Positions 14,975 through 21,594 of a stretch of DNA of 22,355 nucleotides are shown here, piece after piece. The first letter of the stretch is position 1; each line of letters begins with the position of its first letter. Origin of the DNA: an uncultured Clostridia bacterium (GTDB lineage Bacteria; Bacillota; Clostridia; Christensenellales; Aristaeellaceae); NCBI GenBank assembly GCA_934631025.1, contig CAKTXR010000050.1:1-22355 (forward strand), in the 5' to 3' direction. The notes beneath the pieces are model-generated. The model had not been told where the DNA came from, ran no database searches, and saw nothing but the letters and a program-made list of their open reading frames with translations. The position numbers were made by a program, and so were the translations under genes.

Positions 14975-15320
14975 GTATGCTGTTCCGCGCTGACGCGGCG
15001 ATGCGTTGGCGGGTTATTGTATGTGAGTGAATTGTGCGCCGGCGCGATGTTGCGTTTGGCCGGATATAGGCCGGCACAGGCGTGGGTGCGCGCGGGAGTC
15101 TGGCGACGGGCGCGGGTGGTTCTGTTGGGATGTTTAGCGTTCGGTTCACGCCTGCTGTTTGACGCATAGCGCCAAACAGCAGGCGGCTTGCGGTATCTTT
15201 CGTTTCTATTCCGCGCGGGTCGAGATCGCCTTAGTGCGTTCTCGAAGGGCGTGCGGTTATCGGGCTTTGCAGCTTCACTTCAGGCCTATGCGTTTCTTTA
15301 GGTGATCCCGACGGGAACAC
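14975..15320 (+). repeat. Dispersed repeat family A, copy A5, long form
   Basis: Plus-strand copy with the CCGCG/CGCGG hairpin at 14985-14998 and the GCCGG-7nt-CCGGC hairpin at 15059-15075. It contains an extra module of about 150 bp starting after GTTCA near 15148 and ending at CTTCACTTCAGGCC near 15274. Copy A2 lacks this module and A6 has it. It is downstream of the kinase gene in the same orientation. Confidence 0.8.
15149..15185. repeat. 13-bp perfect inverted repeat opening the extra module of A5
   Basis: CGCCTGCTGTTTG (15149-15161) and CAAACAGCAGGCG (15173-15185) are exact complements around an 11-nt spacer containing GCATAGCG. The same motif is present but partly decayed in A6 near 21872-21904. 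No T-run follows, so it is not an intrinsic terminator. Confidence 0.9.
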
Positions 15321-15343
15321 GACCGGAGTTCGCTTATATGGAA

Positions 15344-15372
15344 AGAAGCGCCACATTTGGGTGGGCGCTTCT
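15344..15372. repeat. Hairpin-forming inverted repeat between A5 and C2
   Basis: AGAAGCGCC (15344-15352) and GGCGCTTCT (15364-15372) pair over 9 bp, with a partly paired ACATTTGGGTG loop. It is in the linker between the A and C blocks and has no counterpart in the other composites. Confidence 0.6.
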
Positions 15373-15394
15373 CTCGCTATGGCCTGCTGATTCG

Positions 15395-15490
15395 ATATGA
15401 TACCGCGGGGAGTACGCTGGGGCTACGCGCCCCCCAAACCTGCGCCAAAGAGCCATTGGCTTTCTGGACTCTCTTCTTGGAGTTCGCGAT
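15395..15490 (+). repeat. Dispersed repeat family C, copy C2
   Basis: GGGGC-TACGC-GCCCC (15419-15433) and AGAGCC/GGCTTT around ATT (15449-15463, one G-T pair), in the shared context GATACCGCGGGGAGTACGCT upstream and CTGGACTCTCTTC downstream. It is followed at about 65 bp by an inverted family B copy, the same order as in the 4-kb composite. Confidence 0.8.
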
Positions 15491-15554
15491 GAGGTACTCC
15501 TTGCCAAATCCCACAATAACCGTTATCCTCGAACTGTCACACTCGCGTCCCGCA

Positions 15555-15766
15555 GCACCCGGGTACGCGGAAAGACCCGTCCGGCTCCAATTTATGGCCG
15601 GACGGGTCGGGCTGTATATCGATGTTATCTATGCACGCCAACGTCCAGACTCGAAGCGCCCCCAAGCGCTGAAGAGTCGGGTTGCATGCGCGAAGCGGTG
15701 TGAATCCGGCTCAGCCGGCGGGTTGCGTGCGCGAAGCGGTCTGGGGTACAGGGAATCATTCCCTGT
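15555..15766 (-). repeat. Dispersed repeat family B, copy B5, 3' of the isomerase-like gene
   Basis: On the minus strand it starts directly after the stop codon with ACAGGGAAT-N-ATTCCCTGT (15748-15766). Two copies of the GCTTCGCGCA(C/T)GCAACCC word follow, separated by a CCGGC/GCCGG hairpin. Then come hairpin 1 (GACTC 15648-15652 with GAGTC 15674-15678) and the covarying hairpin 2 with perfect 12-nt arms at 15574-15585 and 15597-15608. With A5, C2 and the linker it fills the 901-bp gap 14866-15766. Confidence 0.9.
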
Positions 15767-16732
15767 TTAGGCCCAGTACATACCGCCGCGGGGCTGGAAC
15801 ATCAGCACTTCCTTGAGCAGGGCGATGGCCTTGTCGAGACCTTCGCCGGGGGTCATGAGACTGTCCTCATGCTCGATGGAGATCGGGCCGTCGTAGCCGA
15901 CGAGACGCAGGGCGCTCATCATGTCCTTCCAGACGCCCAGATCATGGCCGTAGCCCAGGGAGCGGAAGATCCAGCTGCGATGGATTTCGTCGGCGTAGTG
16001 CTTGGTGTCGAGCACGCCGTTGGTCTTGGTGTTCATTTCGTCGATCTTGGTGTCCTTGGCATGGAAGTAGAAGATTGCGTCGCCCAGATAGCGGATGGCG
16101 TACACAGGATCAATGCCCTGCCAGAACAGGTGGCTGGGATCGAAGTTCGCGCCCAGGATCGGGCCGACGGCAGAGCGAATCTTCATCATCGTCTCGGGAT
16201 TGTAGACGCAGAAGCCGGGGTGCATCTCGAAGGCGATCTTCTTGATGCCGTGCTCCTGAGCGAACGCGGCAGTCTTTTTCCAGTAGGGAATCAGCACGTC
16301 GTTCCACTGATACTCGAGGATGTTGCTGAAATCGTCCGGCCACGGGCAGGTGACCCAGTTGGGGGTCTTGTCCTCGGGGGAGCCACCGGGGCAGCCGGAG
16401 AACGTCACGACCGTTTCAACGCCCATCTTCTCGGCCAGCAGCACGGTCTGGACGAAATCGTCGTGGAACTTCGCCGCGACGGCCTTGTCCGGATGCACCG
16501 CGTTGCCATGCGTGGAGAACGCGGCGATTTCCAGATTGTACTTGTCCAGAATGGCGCGCATTTCGTCGATCTTCTCGGGATGCGCCAGCAGATCGCGGGG
16601 TTTGCAATGCGCGTCGCCGGGGAAGCCGCCGCAGCCGATCTCAACCGCCTGCACGCCGCGCTCGGACAGATACTTGCAGGCTTCCTCAAAGGAACGGTCA
16701 GCCAGCAAAACGGCAAAAACACTCAGTTTCAT
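15767..16732 (-). CDS. Sugar phosphate isomerase/epimerase-like protein (xylose isomerase-like TIM barrel)
   Basis: A 321-residue soluble protein of the AP endonuclease 2/xylose isomerase-like TIM barrel superfamily. It opens with MKLSVFAVLLADRSFEEA and VQAVEIGCGGFPGDAH. The four usual metal ligands are visible at the ends of strands: E169 in FEMHPGF, D198 in NFDPSHLFWQ, H224 in FHAKDTK and E287 in SIEHED. Members isomerise or epimerise sugars, inositol derivatives or related acids; the exact substrate cannot be read here. The ATG at 16732 is chosen because GAGGAGGG lies 8 nt upstream; an in-frame start at 16750 would fall within that site. It has its own promoter at 16778-16806 and a family B repeat begins at its stop codon. 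The gene is divergent from recQ. Confidence 0.88.
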   Translation of the reverse strand: MKLSVFAVLLADRSFEEACKYLSERGVQAVEIGCGGFPGDAHCKPRDLLAHPEKIDEMRAILDKYNLEIAAFSTHGNAVHPDKAVAAKFHDDFVQTVLLAEKMGVETVVTFSGCPGGSPEDKTPNWVTCPWPDDFSNILEYQWNDVLIPYWKKTAAFAQEHGIKKIAFEMHPGFCVYNPETMMKIRSAVGPILGANFDPSHLFWQGIDPVYAIRYLGDAIFYFHAKDTKIDEMNTKTNGVLDTKHYADEIHRSWIFRSLGYGHDLGVWKDMMSALRLVGYDGPISIEHEDSLMTPGEGLDKAIALLKEVLMFQPRGGMYWA

Positions 16733-16777
16733 GAATAAAACCCTCCTCAATATCCTATCGGATAACGATACATACCT

Positions 16778-16806
16778 ATTATAACGGAAGATCGCGCCAA
16801 AATCAA
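16778..16806 (-). promoter_or_regulatory. SigA-type promoter of the isomerase-like gene, with a possible operator
   Basis: On the minus strand: TTGATT (16806-16801), 17 bp, TATAAT (16783-16778). Between it and the ribosome binding site lies the small inverted repeat TATCC-TATC-GGATA (16751-16764), which could be an operator or a leader hairpin; that part is speculative. Confidence 0.85.
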
Positions 16807-16814
16807 GTCAAAAA

Positions 16815-16990
16815 CACACTGGCCGCAGTGCGGTTTCCTCTCCGCTTCGCGCACGCAACACGACTCCGCGCCGCTTGGGGGCGGCTCGAGTCTGGACGGT
16901 TCAGCGTGTTGATGGGATATTCATACAGCCCGACCCGTCCGGCCATAAATTGGAGCCGGACGGGTCTTTCCGTGTACCCGAGTGGCCGCT
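16815..16990 (+). repeat. Dispersed repeat family B, copy B6a
   Basis: Starts with GCCGCA-G-TGCGGT (16822-16834). Then hairpin 1 (GACTC 16862-16866 with GAGTC 16888-16892, inner GCCGC/GGCGGC) and hairpin 2 with perfect 12-nt arms at 16932-16943 and 16955-16966 around CATAAATTGGA. It is a plus-strand copy between divergent promoters, the most complete example in the window. Confidence 0.92.
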
Positions 16991-17080
16991 GTGCGGCTTC
17001 CACTTGCTGCCGCCGGATACCACACGACTTGACCGAGCATAAATTGAACTCGGTCAAGTCTCCGATAGTGCGAAAACGGT
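16991..17080 (+). repeat. Dispersed repeat family B, copy B6b, in tandem with B6a
   Basis: Second unit with a leader GTGCGGCTTCCACTTG and hairpin 2 only: GACTTGACCGAG (17026-17037), loop CATAAATTGAA, CTCGGTCAAGTC (17049-17060), all 12 bp paired. Its stem differs from B6a at several positions, each matched by a change in the other arm. B6a and B6b fill the space between the isomerase-like and recQ promoters. Confidence 0.92.
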
Positions 17081-17110
17081 CTGCACCCGCGTAAAACACC
17101 TCGCCGCCCC

Positions 17111-17139
17111 TTGCGTTTTTCGCCGCAATGTGTTATACT
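17111..17139 (+). promoter_or_regulatory. SigA-type promoter of recQ
   Basis: TTGCGT (17111-17116), 17 bp, TATACT (17134-17139). The predicted start near 17146 coincides with an in-frame ATG, which argues for translation from a later start at 17176. Confidence 0.8.
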
Positions 17140-17175
17140 GTAAGCATGAACACCTGTTTAGAAGGGATGAGCCGC

Positions 17176-19032
17176 ATGGACGCACGCGCAGTACTCAGGC
17201 AGTATTTCGGACACGATTCGTTCCGCGCCGGTCAGGAGGAGCTGATCGCCGCGCTCATCCGTGGTCGGGACGCGCTGGGCGTGATGCCCACGGGCGCGGG
17301 CAAGTCGATCTGCTATCAGGTGCCCGCGCTGATGGCAGAGGGGCTGACGATCGTCGTGTCGCCGCTGATCTCGCTGATGAAGGATCAGGTGGCCGCGCTC
17401 ATTCAGGCGGGCGTTCCGGCGGCCTATATCAATTCGTCGCTCACGCCGCGCCAGATTTCGCTTGCGCTGGAGCGTGCGGCGCAGGGGCGCTATAAGATCA
17501 TCTATGTCGCGCCCGAGCGGCTGGGTACGCCGGAGTTCCGTGCGTTCGCCGGAAGCGCGAATATATCGCTTGTGGCGGTGGACGAGGCGCACTGCGTCTC
17601 CCAGTGGGGGCAGGATTTCCGACCGAGCTATCTCGAGATCGTCGATTTTATCGACGCGCTGAACCCGCGGCCGCCGGTGGGCGCCTTCACCGCTACGGCC
17701 ACGGCGCGTGTGCGCGAGGACGTCGTGCGGCTTTTGCACCTTCACGATCCCGTGGCCGTGACGACCGGTTTCGATCGGCCCAATCTCTATTTCGATGTGC
17801 TCGAGCCGGAGGATCGGCTGGGCTGGATCGTCGATTATGTTCGGGCGCACGAGGGCGGCAGCGGTATTGTTTATTGCCTGACGCGCAAGGCGGTCGAGCA
17901 GACCTGCGGTGCGCTGGTGGCCGCGGGCATAAAGGCGACGCGCTATCACGCCGGACTGGACGACGAGGAGCGCCGCAAAAATCAGGACGATTTCACATTC
18001 GACCGCGCGGACGTGATCGTCGCGACGAACGCGTTCGGCATGGGCATCGACAAGTCGAACGTCTCCTATGTGCTGCACGAGGGGATGCCGAAGAACCTCG
18101 AGAGCTACTATCAGGAGGCCGGCCGCGCCGGACGCGACGGCGAGCGCGCCGAGTGCATATTGCTCTTCTCGCCGAAGGACGTGATCACCGCGCGCTATTT
18201 CATCGAACACGGCGAGGACAATCCCTCGCTTGACGACGAGGAGCGCGCTCTCGTACGGCGGGAAGATCTGCGCCGGCTCAACCAGATGATTGACTATTGC
18301 CACTCGACCACCTGCCTGCGCGCGGGCATACTGTCCTATTTCGGAGAAAAGGCGGAAACGCCCTGCGGCAACTGCGGCGTGTGTCTGGGGCGCGTCTATG
18401 AGCGCGATATGACGAACGAAGCGCATACGACCGTTATGGCCGTGAAGGAAATTCTCGAGCGCTTTCCCTACGGCATTGGGGCGAGCGCCGTGTCGAAAGC
18501 ATTGCGCGGCAGCAACTGCAAGACCGTCCGTGAGCGCGGACTCGACCATATCAAAAGCTATGGCCTTCTGTATCAGATCAGCCGCGACGATATGGGCGGG
18601 CTGATCAATCTGCTGATCGATCGGGGGCTGCTGATCGAGTTCGGCGATTATCATGTCCTGCGCGTCGGCCGGCCGTTCGAGAAGGACGAAAAAATCATGC
18701 TGCGGATGCGTTCGCGCGAGGAATGGCGCGCCGAGAGGCAGGAACACAAGGCGGCGCGGCATGAGAAGCGCGCGGCGGGCCGGCGAACGTTCGAGGTCGA
18801 TCCGAACGGGCTGTACGCCGCGCTCAGGAGTTTGCGCGCCGAGCTGGCGCAGAAAGAGGGCGTGCCGGCGTTCGTCATATTCTCGAACACCACGCTGGAG
18901 GATATGGCGCGCCGCTGCCCGCACACCGAGAGGGAATTTCTGGCGGTGTCAGGCGTGGGCCAGTACAAGGCCAGCCGCTATGCCGAGGAATTCCTAGCCG
19001 CTATCAGCGACTGGGAAGCGCGGCGCGATTGA
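17176..19032 (+). CDS. recQ: ATP-dependent DNA helicase RecQ
   Basis: A 618-residue 3'-5' helicase acting in recombination and replication fork repair. Seen in order: Walker A GVMPTGAGKSICYQ with K43, motif Ia VSPLISLMKDQV, DEAH box VAVDEAHCVSQWGQDFR with D136, motif III AFTATAT, motifs IV-VI including VATNAFGMGIDKSNV and YYQEAGRAGRDG. The zinc-binding cysteines C380, C397, C400 and C403 follow, then an RQC winged-helix region (about 410-510) and a C-terminal HRDC domain (about 530-610, VPAFVIFSNTTLEDMA). It has the length and domain set of typical bacterial RecQ. The start at 17176 follows AGAAGGGA; the in-frame ATG at 17146 lies at the predicted transcription start, and one at 17167 is too close to the site. 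The annotated protein could therefore be a few residues longer. Confidence 0.96.
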   Translation: MDARAVLRQYFGHDSFRAGQEELIAALIRGRDALGVMPTGAGKSICYQVPALMAEGLTIVVSPLISLMKDQVAALIQAGVPAAYINSSLTPRQISLALERAAQGRYKIIYVAPERLGTPEFRAFAGSANISLVAVDEAHCVSQWGQDFRPSYLEIVDFIDALNPRPPVGAFTATATARVREDVVRLLHLHDPVAVTTGFDRPNLYFDVLEPEDRLGWIVDYVRAHEGGSGIVYCLTRKAVEQTCGALVAAGIKATRYHAGLDDEERRKNQDDFTFDRADVIVATNAFGMGIDKSNVSYVLHEGMPKNLESYYQEAGRAGRDGERAECILLFSPKDVITARYFIEHGEDNPSLDDEERALVRREDLRRLNQMIDYCHSTTCLRAGILSYFGEKAETPCGNCGVCLGRVYERDMTNEAHTTVMAVKEILERFPYGIGASAVSKALRGSNCKTVRERGLDHIKSYGLLYQISRDDMGGLINLLIDRGLLIEFGDYHVLRVGRPFEKDEKIMLRMRSREEWRAERQEHKAARHEKRAAGRRTFEVDPNGLYAALRSLRAELAQKEGVPAFVIFSNTTLEDMARRCPHTEREFLAVSGVGQYKASRYAEEFLAAISDWEARRD

Positions 19033-19176
19033 GACGGGGGAGCGGGCAAAGCGCCGCGCTCATCGACCGGGGAAACGCGCGCCGACCGATGCGCGTAAAG
19101 CGGACGAACCTGCGAATCCGCACTGCCGCGCTCGTCACGGGAAAACGGCGCTCGGCCGACTAAAGCGCAAATGGTG

Positions 19177-19205
19177 TTTACAAACGGCGCGCGCTGTCGT
19201 ATAAT
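19177..19205 (+). promoter_or_regulatory. SigA-type promoter of the small exported protein gene
   Basis: TTTACA (19177-19182), 17 bp, TATAAT (19200-19205), followed by the ribosome binding site AAAGGGGGA at about 19224-19232. It is among the strongest promoters in the window. Confidence 0.88.
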
Positions 19206-19241
19206 AGAGAAAGTCAAAAACAAAAAGGGGGACTGTTTCCT

Positions 19242-19769
19242 ATGAAGAAATTTGCTGCTCTGTTTCTGGCGCTCGTCATGGCGCTGAGCATGACGGCGGC
19301 GCTGGCTGAAGGCGCGGATACGATCGATCTTTCCGGCAAGACCGCCGAAGAGCTGATCGCCCTCATCGATCAGGCGCGCAATGCGCTGGCCGAGCTGATG
19401 CCGCCGCTGGCGGACGGCGAGGTGCTCTATGAGGACGAAAACGTTACCATCACGCTCAACGGCGCGCCCAGCATCGAGTACGGCTCTCTCGTGCTGCCGA
19501 TCATCATCGTCAACCACACCGACCGCAATCTACTCATCAGTATGGACAACGTCTCCATCAACGGCTGGGACGTGAGCGGCGGCACGACGAGCGTCAGCGC
19601 GTCCAAGAAGGCGCGCACGGAGCTCGATTTCTACGATGCGGAGGAAGCCGCCGAGCTGAAGGACGTCGCCGATCTGGAAGACGTCACCGGCAAGCTCAGC
19701 TATTTCGACGAGGATGACTGGAACTGGGATTTCGAAGGCGCGTCCGTCACCTGGACGTTCGCAAAATAA
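19242..19769 (+). CDS. Small exported protein with signal peptide, function unknown
   Basis: A 175-residue protein with a classical signal peptide: MKK, a hydrophobic core (FAALFLALVMALSMTAA) and a likely signal peptidase I site after A22 (ALA-EG). No lipobox cysteine and no cysteines at all in the mature part, which is acidic. Residues about 24-48 form a helix (TAEELIALIDQARNALAEL). The rest looks like a small beta sandwich: VLYEDENVTITLNG, LVLPIIIVNHTDRNLLISMDNVSINGWDV and a Trp/Asp-rich end. The middle resembles the extracytoplasmic immunoglobulin-like modules common in Clostridia, where a hydrophobic strand is followed by NHTDRN, but I cannot name the family. Strong promoter, strong ribosome binding site and its own terminator suggest high monocistronic expression. 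Confidence 0.85.
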   Translation: MKKFAALFLALVMALSMTAALAEGADTIDLSGKTAEELIALIDQARNALAELMPPLADGEVLYEDENVTITLNGAPSIEYGSLVLPIIIVNHTDRNLLISMDNVSINGWDVSGGTTSVSASKKARTELDFYDAEEAAELKDVADLEDVTGKLSYFDEDDWNWDFEGASVTWTFAK

Positions 19770-19776
19770 CTCCACC

Positions 19777-19812
19777 AAAGATCGGAGGCGCTCTGCCTTC
19801 GGTCTTTTTTTT
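19777..19812 (+). terminator. Intrinsic terminator of the small exported protein gene
   Basis: AAGATCGGAGGC pairs with GCCTTCGGTCTT (two G-T pairs) around GCTCT, followed by eight T residues. It starts 8 nt after the stop codon. Confidence 0.92.
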
Positions 19813-19970
19813 AGCCAAACGCGCTGCGCGCCAGCCCGCCGCGATAACGCTGATTGCATTCCACTTCTACCGGCGCAAACCGCCGTTCATCCGCGCCGCC
19901 CACGGCATGGACGCTTCGCCTCGCCTGTTTGTCAAAATGATATAACAGATCGGTCAATAAGAAATAACGG

Positions 19971-19997
19971 CCTGTTCGACAGGATGTGTGCTATAAT
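19971..19997 (+). promoter_or_regulatory. Extended -10 promoter of the MATE gene with overlapping palindrome
   Basis: TATAAT at 19992-19997 is preceded by TG-C, giving an extended -10 motif, which explains the lack of a recognisable -35. The palindrome CCTGT-TCG-ACAGG (19971-19983) sits at the -35 position. A wider imperfect inverted repeat, AACAGATCGGT near 19944 with AACGGCCTGTT near 19966, includes its left half. This placement suits a repressor operator. The start near 20004 leaves a leader of about 128 nt. The upstream part of this gap, 19813-19940, shows nothing I recognise. Confidence 0.65.
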
Positions 19998-20054
19998 AAC
20001 TCTGTACGCCGCGCGGGGGATTTCCGGCGGCTGGAGCGCGTCGGGGATCGAATG

Positions 20055-20092
20055 GGGGAGGGCGCGGGCGCTGCGCCTTGGCTCCTTTTTTT
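20055..20092 (+). terminator. Terminator-like hairpin in the leader of the MATE gene (candidate attenuator)
   Basis: GGAGGGCGC pairs with GCGCC and CTCC (bulge TTGG), directly followed by seven T residues at 20086-20092, and 40 nt before the MATE start codon. Because it lies between the promoter and the gene, it would stop transcription unless an alternative fold forms. Upstream, GCCGC near 20008 can pair with GCGGC near 20028. No known riboswitch consensus was recognised. Confidence 0.6.
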
Positions 20093-20131
20093 GATGCGCG
20101 CTCTCAAATAATCTGACAGAAAGGCGATTCC

Positions 20132-21502
20132 ATGAACAAATCCGCTAAGTACGAAATTGATATGTGCAACGGCCCGCTTGTGGGCAAGATCATTCGCTTC
20201 ACCATCCCGCTGATACTCACGAGCGTGCTTCAGCTGCTGTTCAACGCGGCGGACATTGTGGTGGTCGGCCGGTTTGCGGGCAAGGAGGCCATGGCGGCGG
20301 TCGGTTCGACGGGCGCGCTGATCAACCTCATCATCAACGTGCTGATGGGGCTTTCGATCGGCACGAGCGTGCTGGTGGCGCGCTATTACGGCGCGAACGA
20401 TCCCGAGCGCGTGAGCAAGGCGGTGCATACGTCGATTGCCATCAGCGTGGTGGGCGGCGTGCTGATCGGCGTGCTGGGCATTGTCATCTGCCGGCCGATG
20501 CTGGAGCTGATGGGCACGCCGGAGGACGTGATCGACGGCGCGGAGCTGTATATGCGCATTTATTTCGCGGGCTTTCCGGTGATCGCGCTGTATAACTTCG
20601 GCGCATCGGTGCTGCGCGCGGTGGGCGATACCAAGCGGCCGCTGTATTTCCTCTTCATCGCGGGCGTTGTGAACGTGCTGCTCAACCTTCTGTGCGTCAT
20701 CGTGCTGAAGATGGGCGTGGCGGGCGTGGCGGTGCCCACGGTGGTGTCGCAGCTGATTTCGTCCATACTGGTCACGGTCTGCCTGATTAAGAGCGATTCC
20801 TCGATCAAGCTGCATCTCAAAAAGCTGAAGATCGACGGCGCGACGATGAAGGAAATGCTCAAGATCGGCCTGCCCGCGGGCATACAGGGCTCTGTGTTCT
20901 CGATTTCGAACGTCATCATTCAGTCGTCGATCAACATTTTCGGCTCGGTGGCGGTGGCGGGCAACTCGGCGGCGGGCAACCTCGAGGGCTTCGTCTACGT
21001 CATCATGAACTCGTTTTATCAGGCGGCGCTCAACTTCACCGGCCAGAACATGGGCGCGGGCAAGCTCGATCGCGTCAAAAAGACGCTCTATGCCTGCGTG
21101 GGCATGGTCACGATCGCGGGCGTTGTGAGCGGCGTGGGCGTGTGGCTGCTGGGCACGCCGCTGTCGAGCATCTATTCGACCGATCCGGAGGTCATCGCCT
21201 ATTCGACGCTGCGTCTGGCCTATGTCTGCGCGCCGTATTTCATCTGCGGCATCATGGACACGATGGTGGGCATGATGCGCGGCCTGGGCTATTCCATCGC
21301 GCCCATGCTGGTGTCGATGATCGGCGTGTGCGGCTTCCGTCTGGGCTGGATCTACACGGTGTTCGCCAGCCACAAGACGCTCGAGACGCTCTATATTTCC
21401 TATCCGTTTTCCTGGACGATCACCGCGCTGGTTCACATCGCCTGCTTCATCTGGGCGTACCGGAAGGCGAAGCGCACCATGCCGCTCCAGCAGCAGGCCT
21501 GA
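20132..21502 (+). CDS. MATE family efflux transporter
   Basis: A 456-residue integral membrane protein of the multidrug and toxin extrusion family, expected to export cationic drugs or metabolites in exchange for Na+ or H+. About 12 hydrophobic segments fall into two homologous halves. The N-terminal half begins GPLVGKIIRFTIPLILTSVLQLLFNAADIVVVGRFAG, a signature of the clostridial branch, and contains AVGSTGALINLI and SVLVARYYGANDPERVSKAVHT. The second half starts near residue 240 (MLKIGLPAGIQGSVFSISNVI) and includes FTGQNMGAGKLDRVKKTL. Length is normal. The start is supported by AGAAAGGCG upstream. An extended -10 promoter with a palindrome and a terminator-like leader hairpin suggest induced expression. 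The substrate is not predictable from sequence. The gene is followed by repeat A6, and no strong terminator is seen. Confidence 0.93.
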   Translation: MNKSAKYEIDMCNGPLVGKIIRFTIPLILTSVLQLLFNAADIVVVGRFAGKEAMAAVGSTGALINLIINVLMGLSIGTSVLVARYYGANDPERVSKAVHTSIAISVVGGVLIGVLGIVICRPMLELMGTPEDVIDGAELYMRIYFAGFPVIALYNFGASVLRAVGDTKRPLYFLFIAGVVNVLLNLLCVIVLKMGVAGVAVPTVVSQLISSILVTVCLIKSDSSIKLHLKKLKIDGATMKEMLKIGLPAGIQGSVFSISNVIIQSSINIFGSVAVAGNSAAGNLEGFVYVIMNSFYQAALNFTGQNMGAGKLDRVKKTLYACVGMVTIAGVVSGVGVWLLGTPLSSIYSTDPEVIAYSTLRLAYVCAPYFICGIMDTMVGMMRGLGYSIAPMLVSMIGVCGFRLGWIYTVFASHKTLETLYISYPFSWTITALVHIACFIWAYRKAKRTMPLQQQA

Positions 21503-21594
21503 GCGCGTTCCTTCTATATTATAGGGCGAGCCTTTCGCCGTGCATCGCAGGCTTCTCCGCGCGGGCGCGGCGTTTCGTTTGCACGCGGGGCGCG

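Noticed and set aside
15869..16738. Plus-strand 289-codon frame opposite the isomerase-like gene
   Set aside because: No recognisable domain; the minus strand has the promoter, ribosome binding site and four metal ligands.
1085..17080. Family B hairpins as ordinary intrinsic terminators
   Set aside because: None is followed by a T-run (typical sequel TCTTTCCGTGT or TCTCCG), and two copies lie between divergent promoters where no terminator is needed.
17146..17178. Earlier recQ start at 17146
   Set aside because: It coincides with the predicted transcription start and lacks a ribosome binding site; 17176 has AGAAGGGA at suitable spacing.
19998..20131. Known riboswitch (guanidine or similar) in the MATE leader
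   Set aside because: Motifs such as ACGR loops of guanidine classes are not visible; left as an uncharacterised attenuator candidate.
12266..21436. Long minus-strand frames opposite the response regulator, kinase, recQ and MATE genes (12266-13072, 13798-14847, 17158-18924, 19991-21436)
   Set aside because: They are antisense shadows of genes with unmistakable catalytic motifs or membrane topology.
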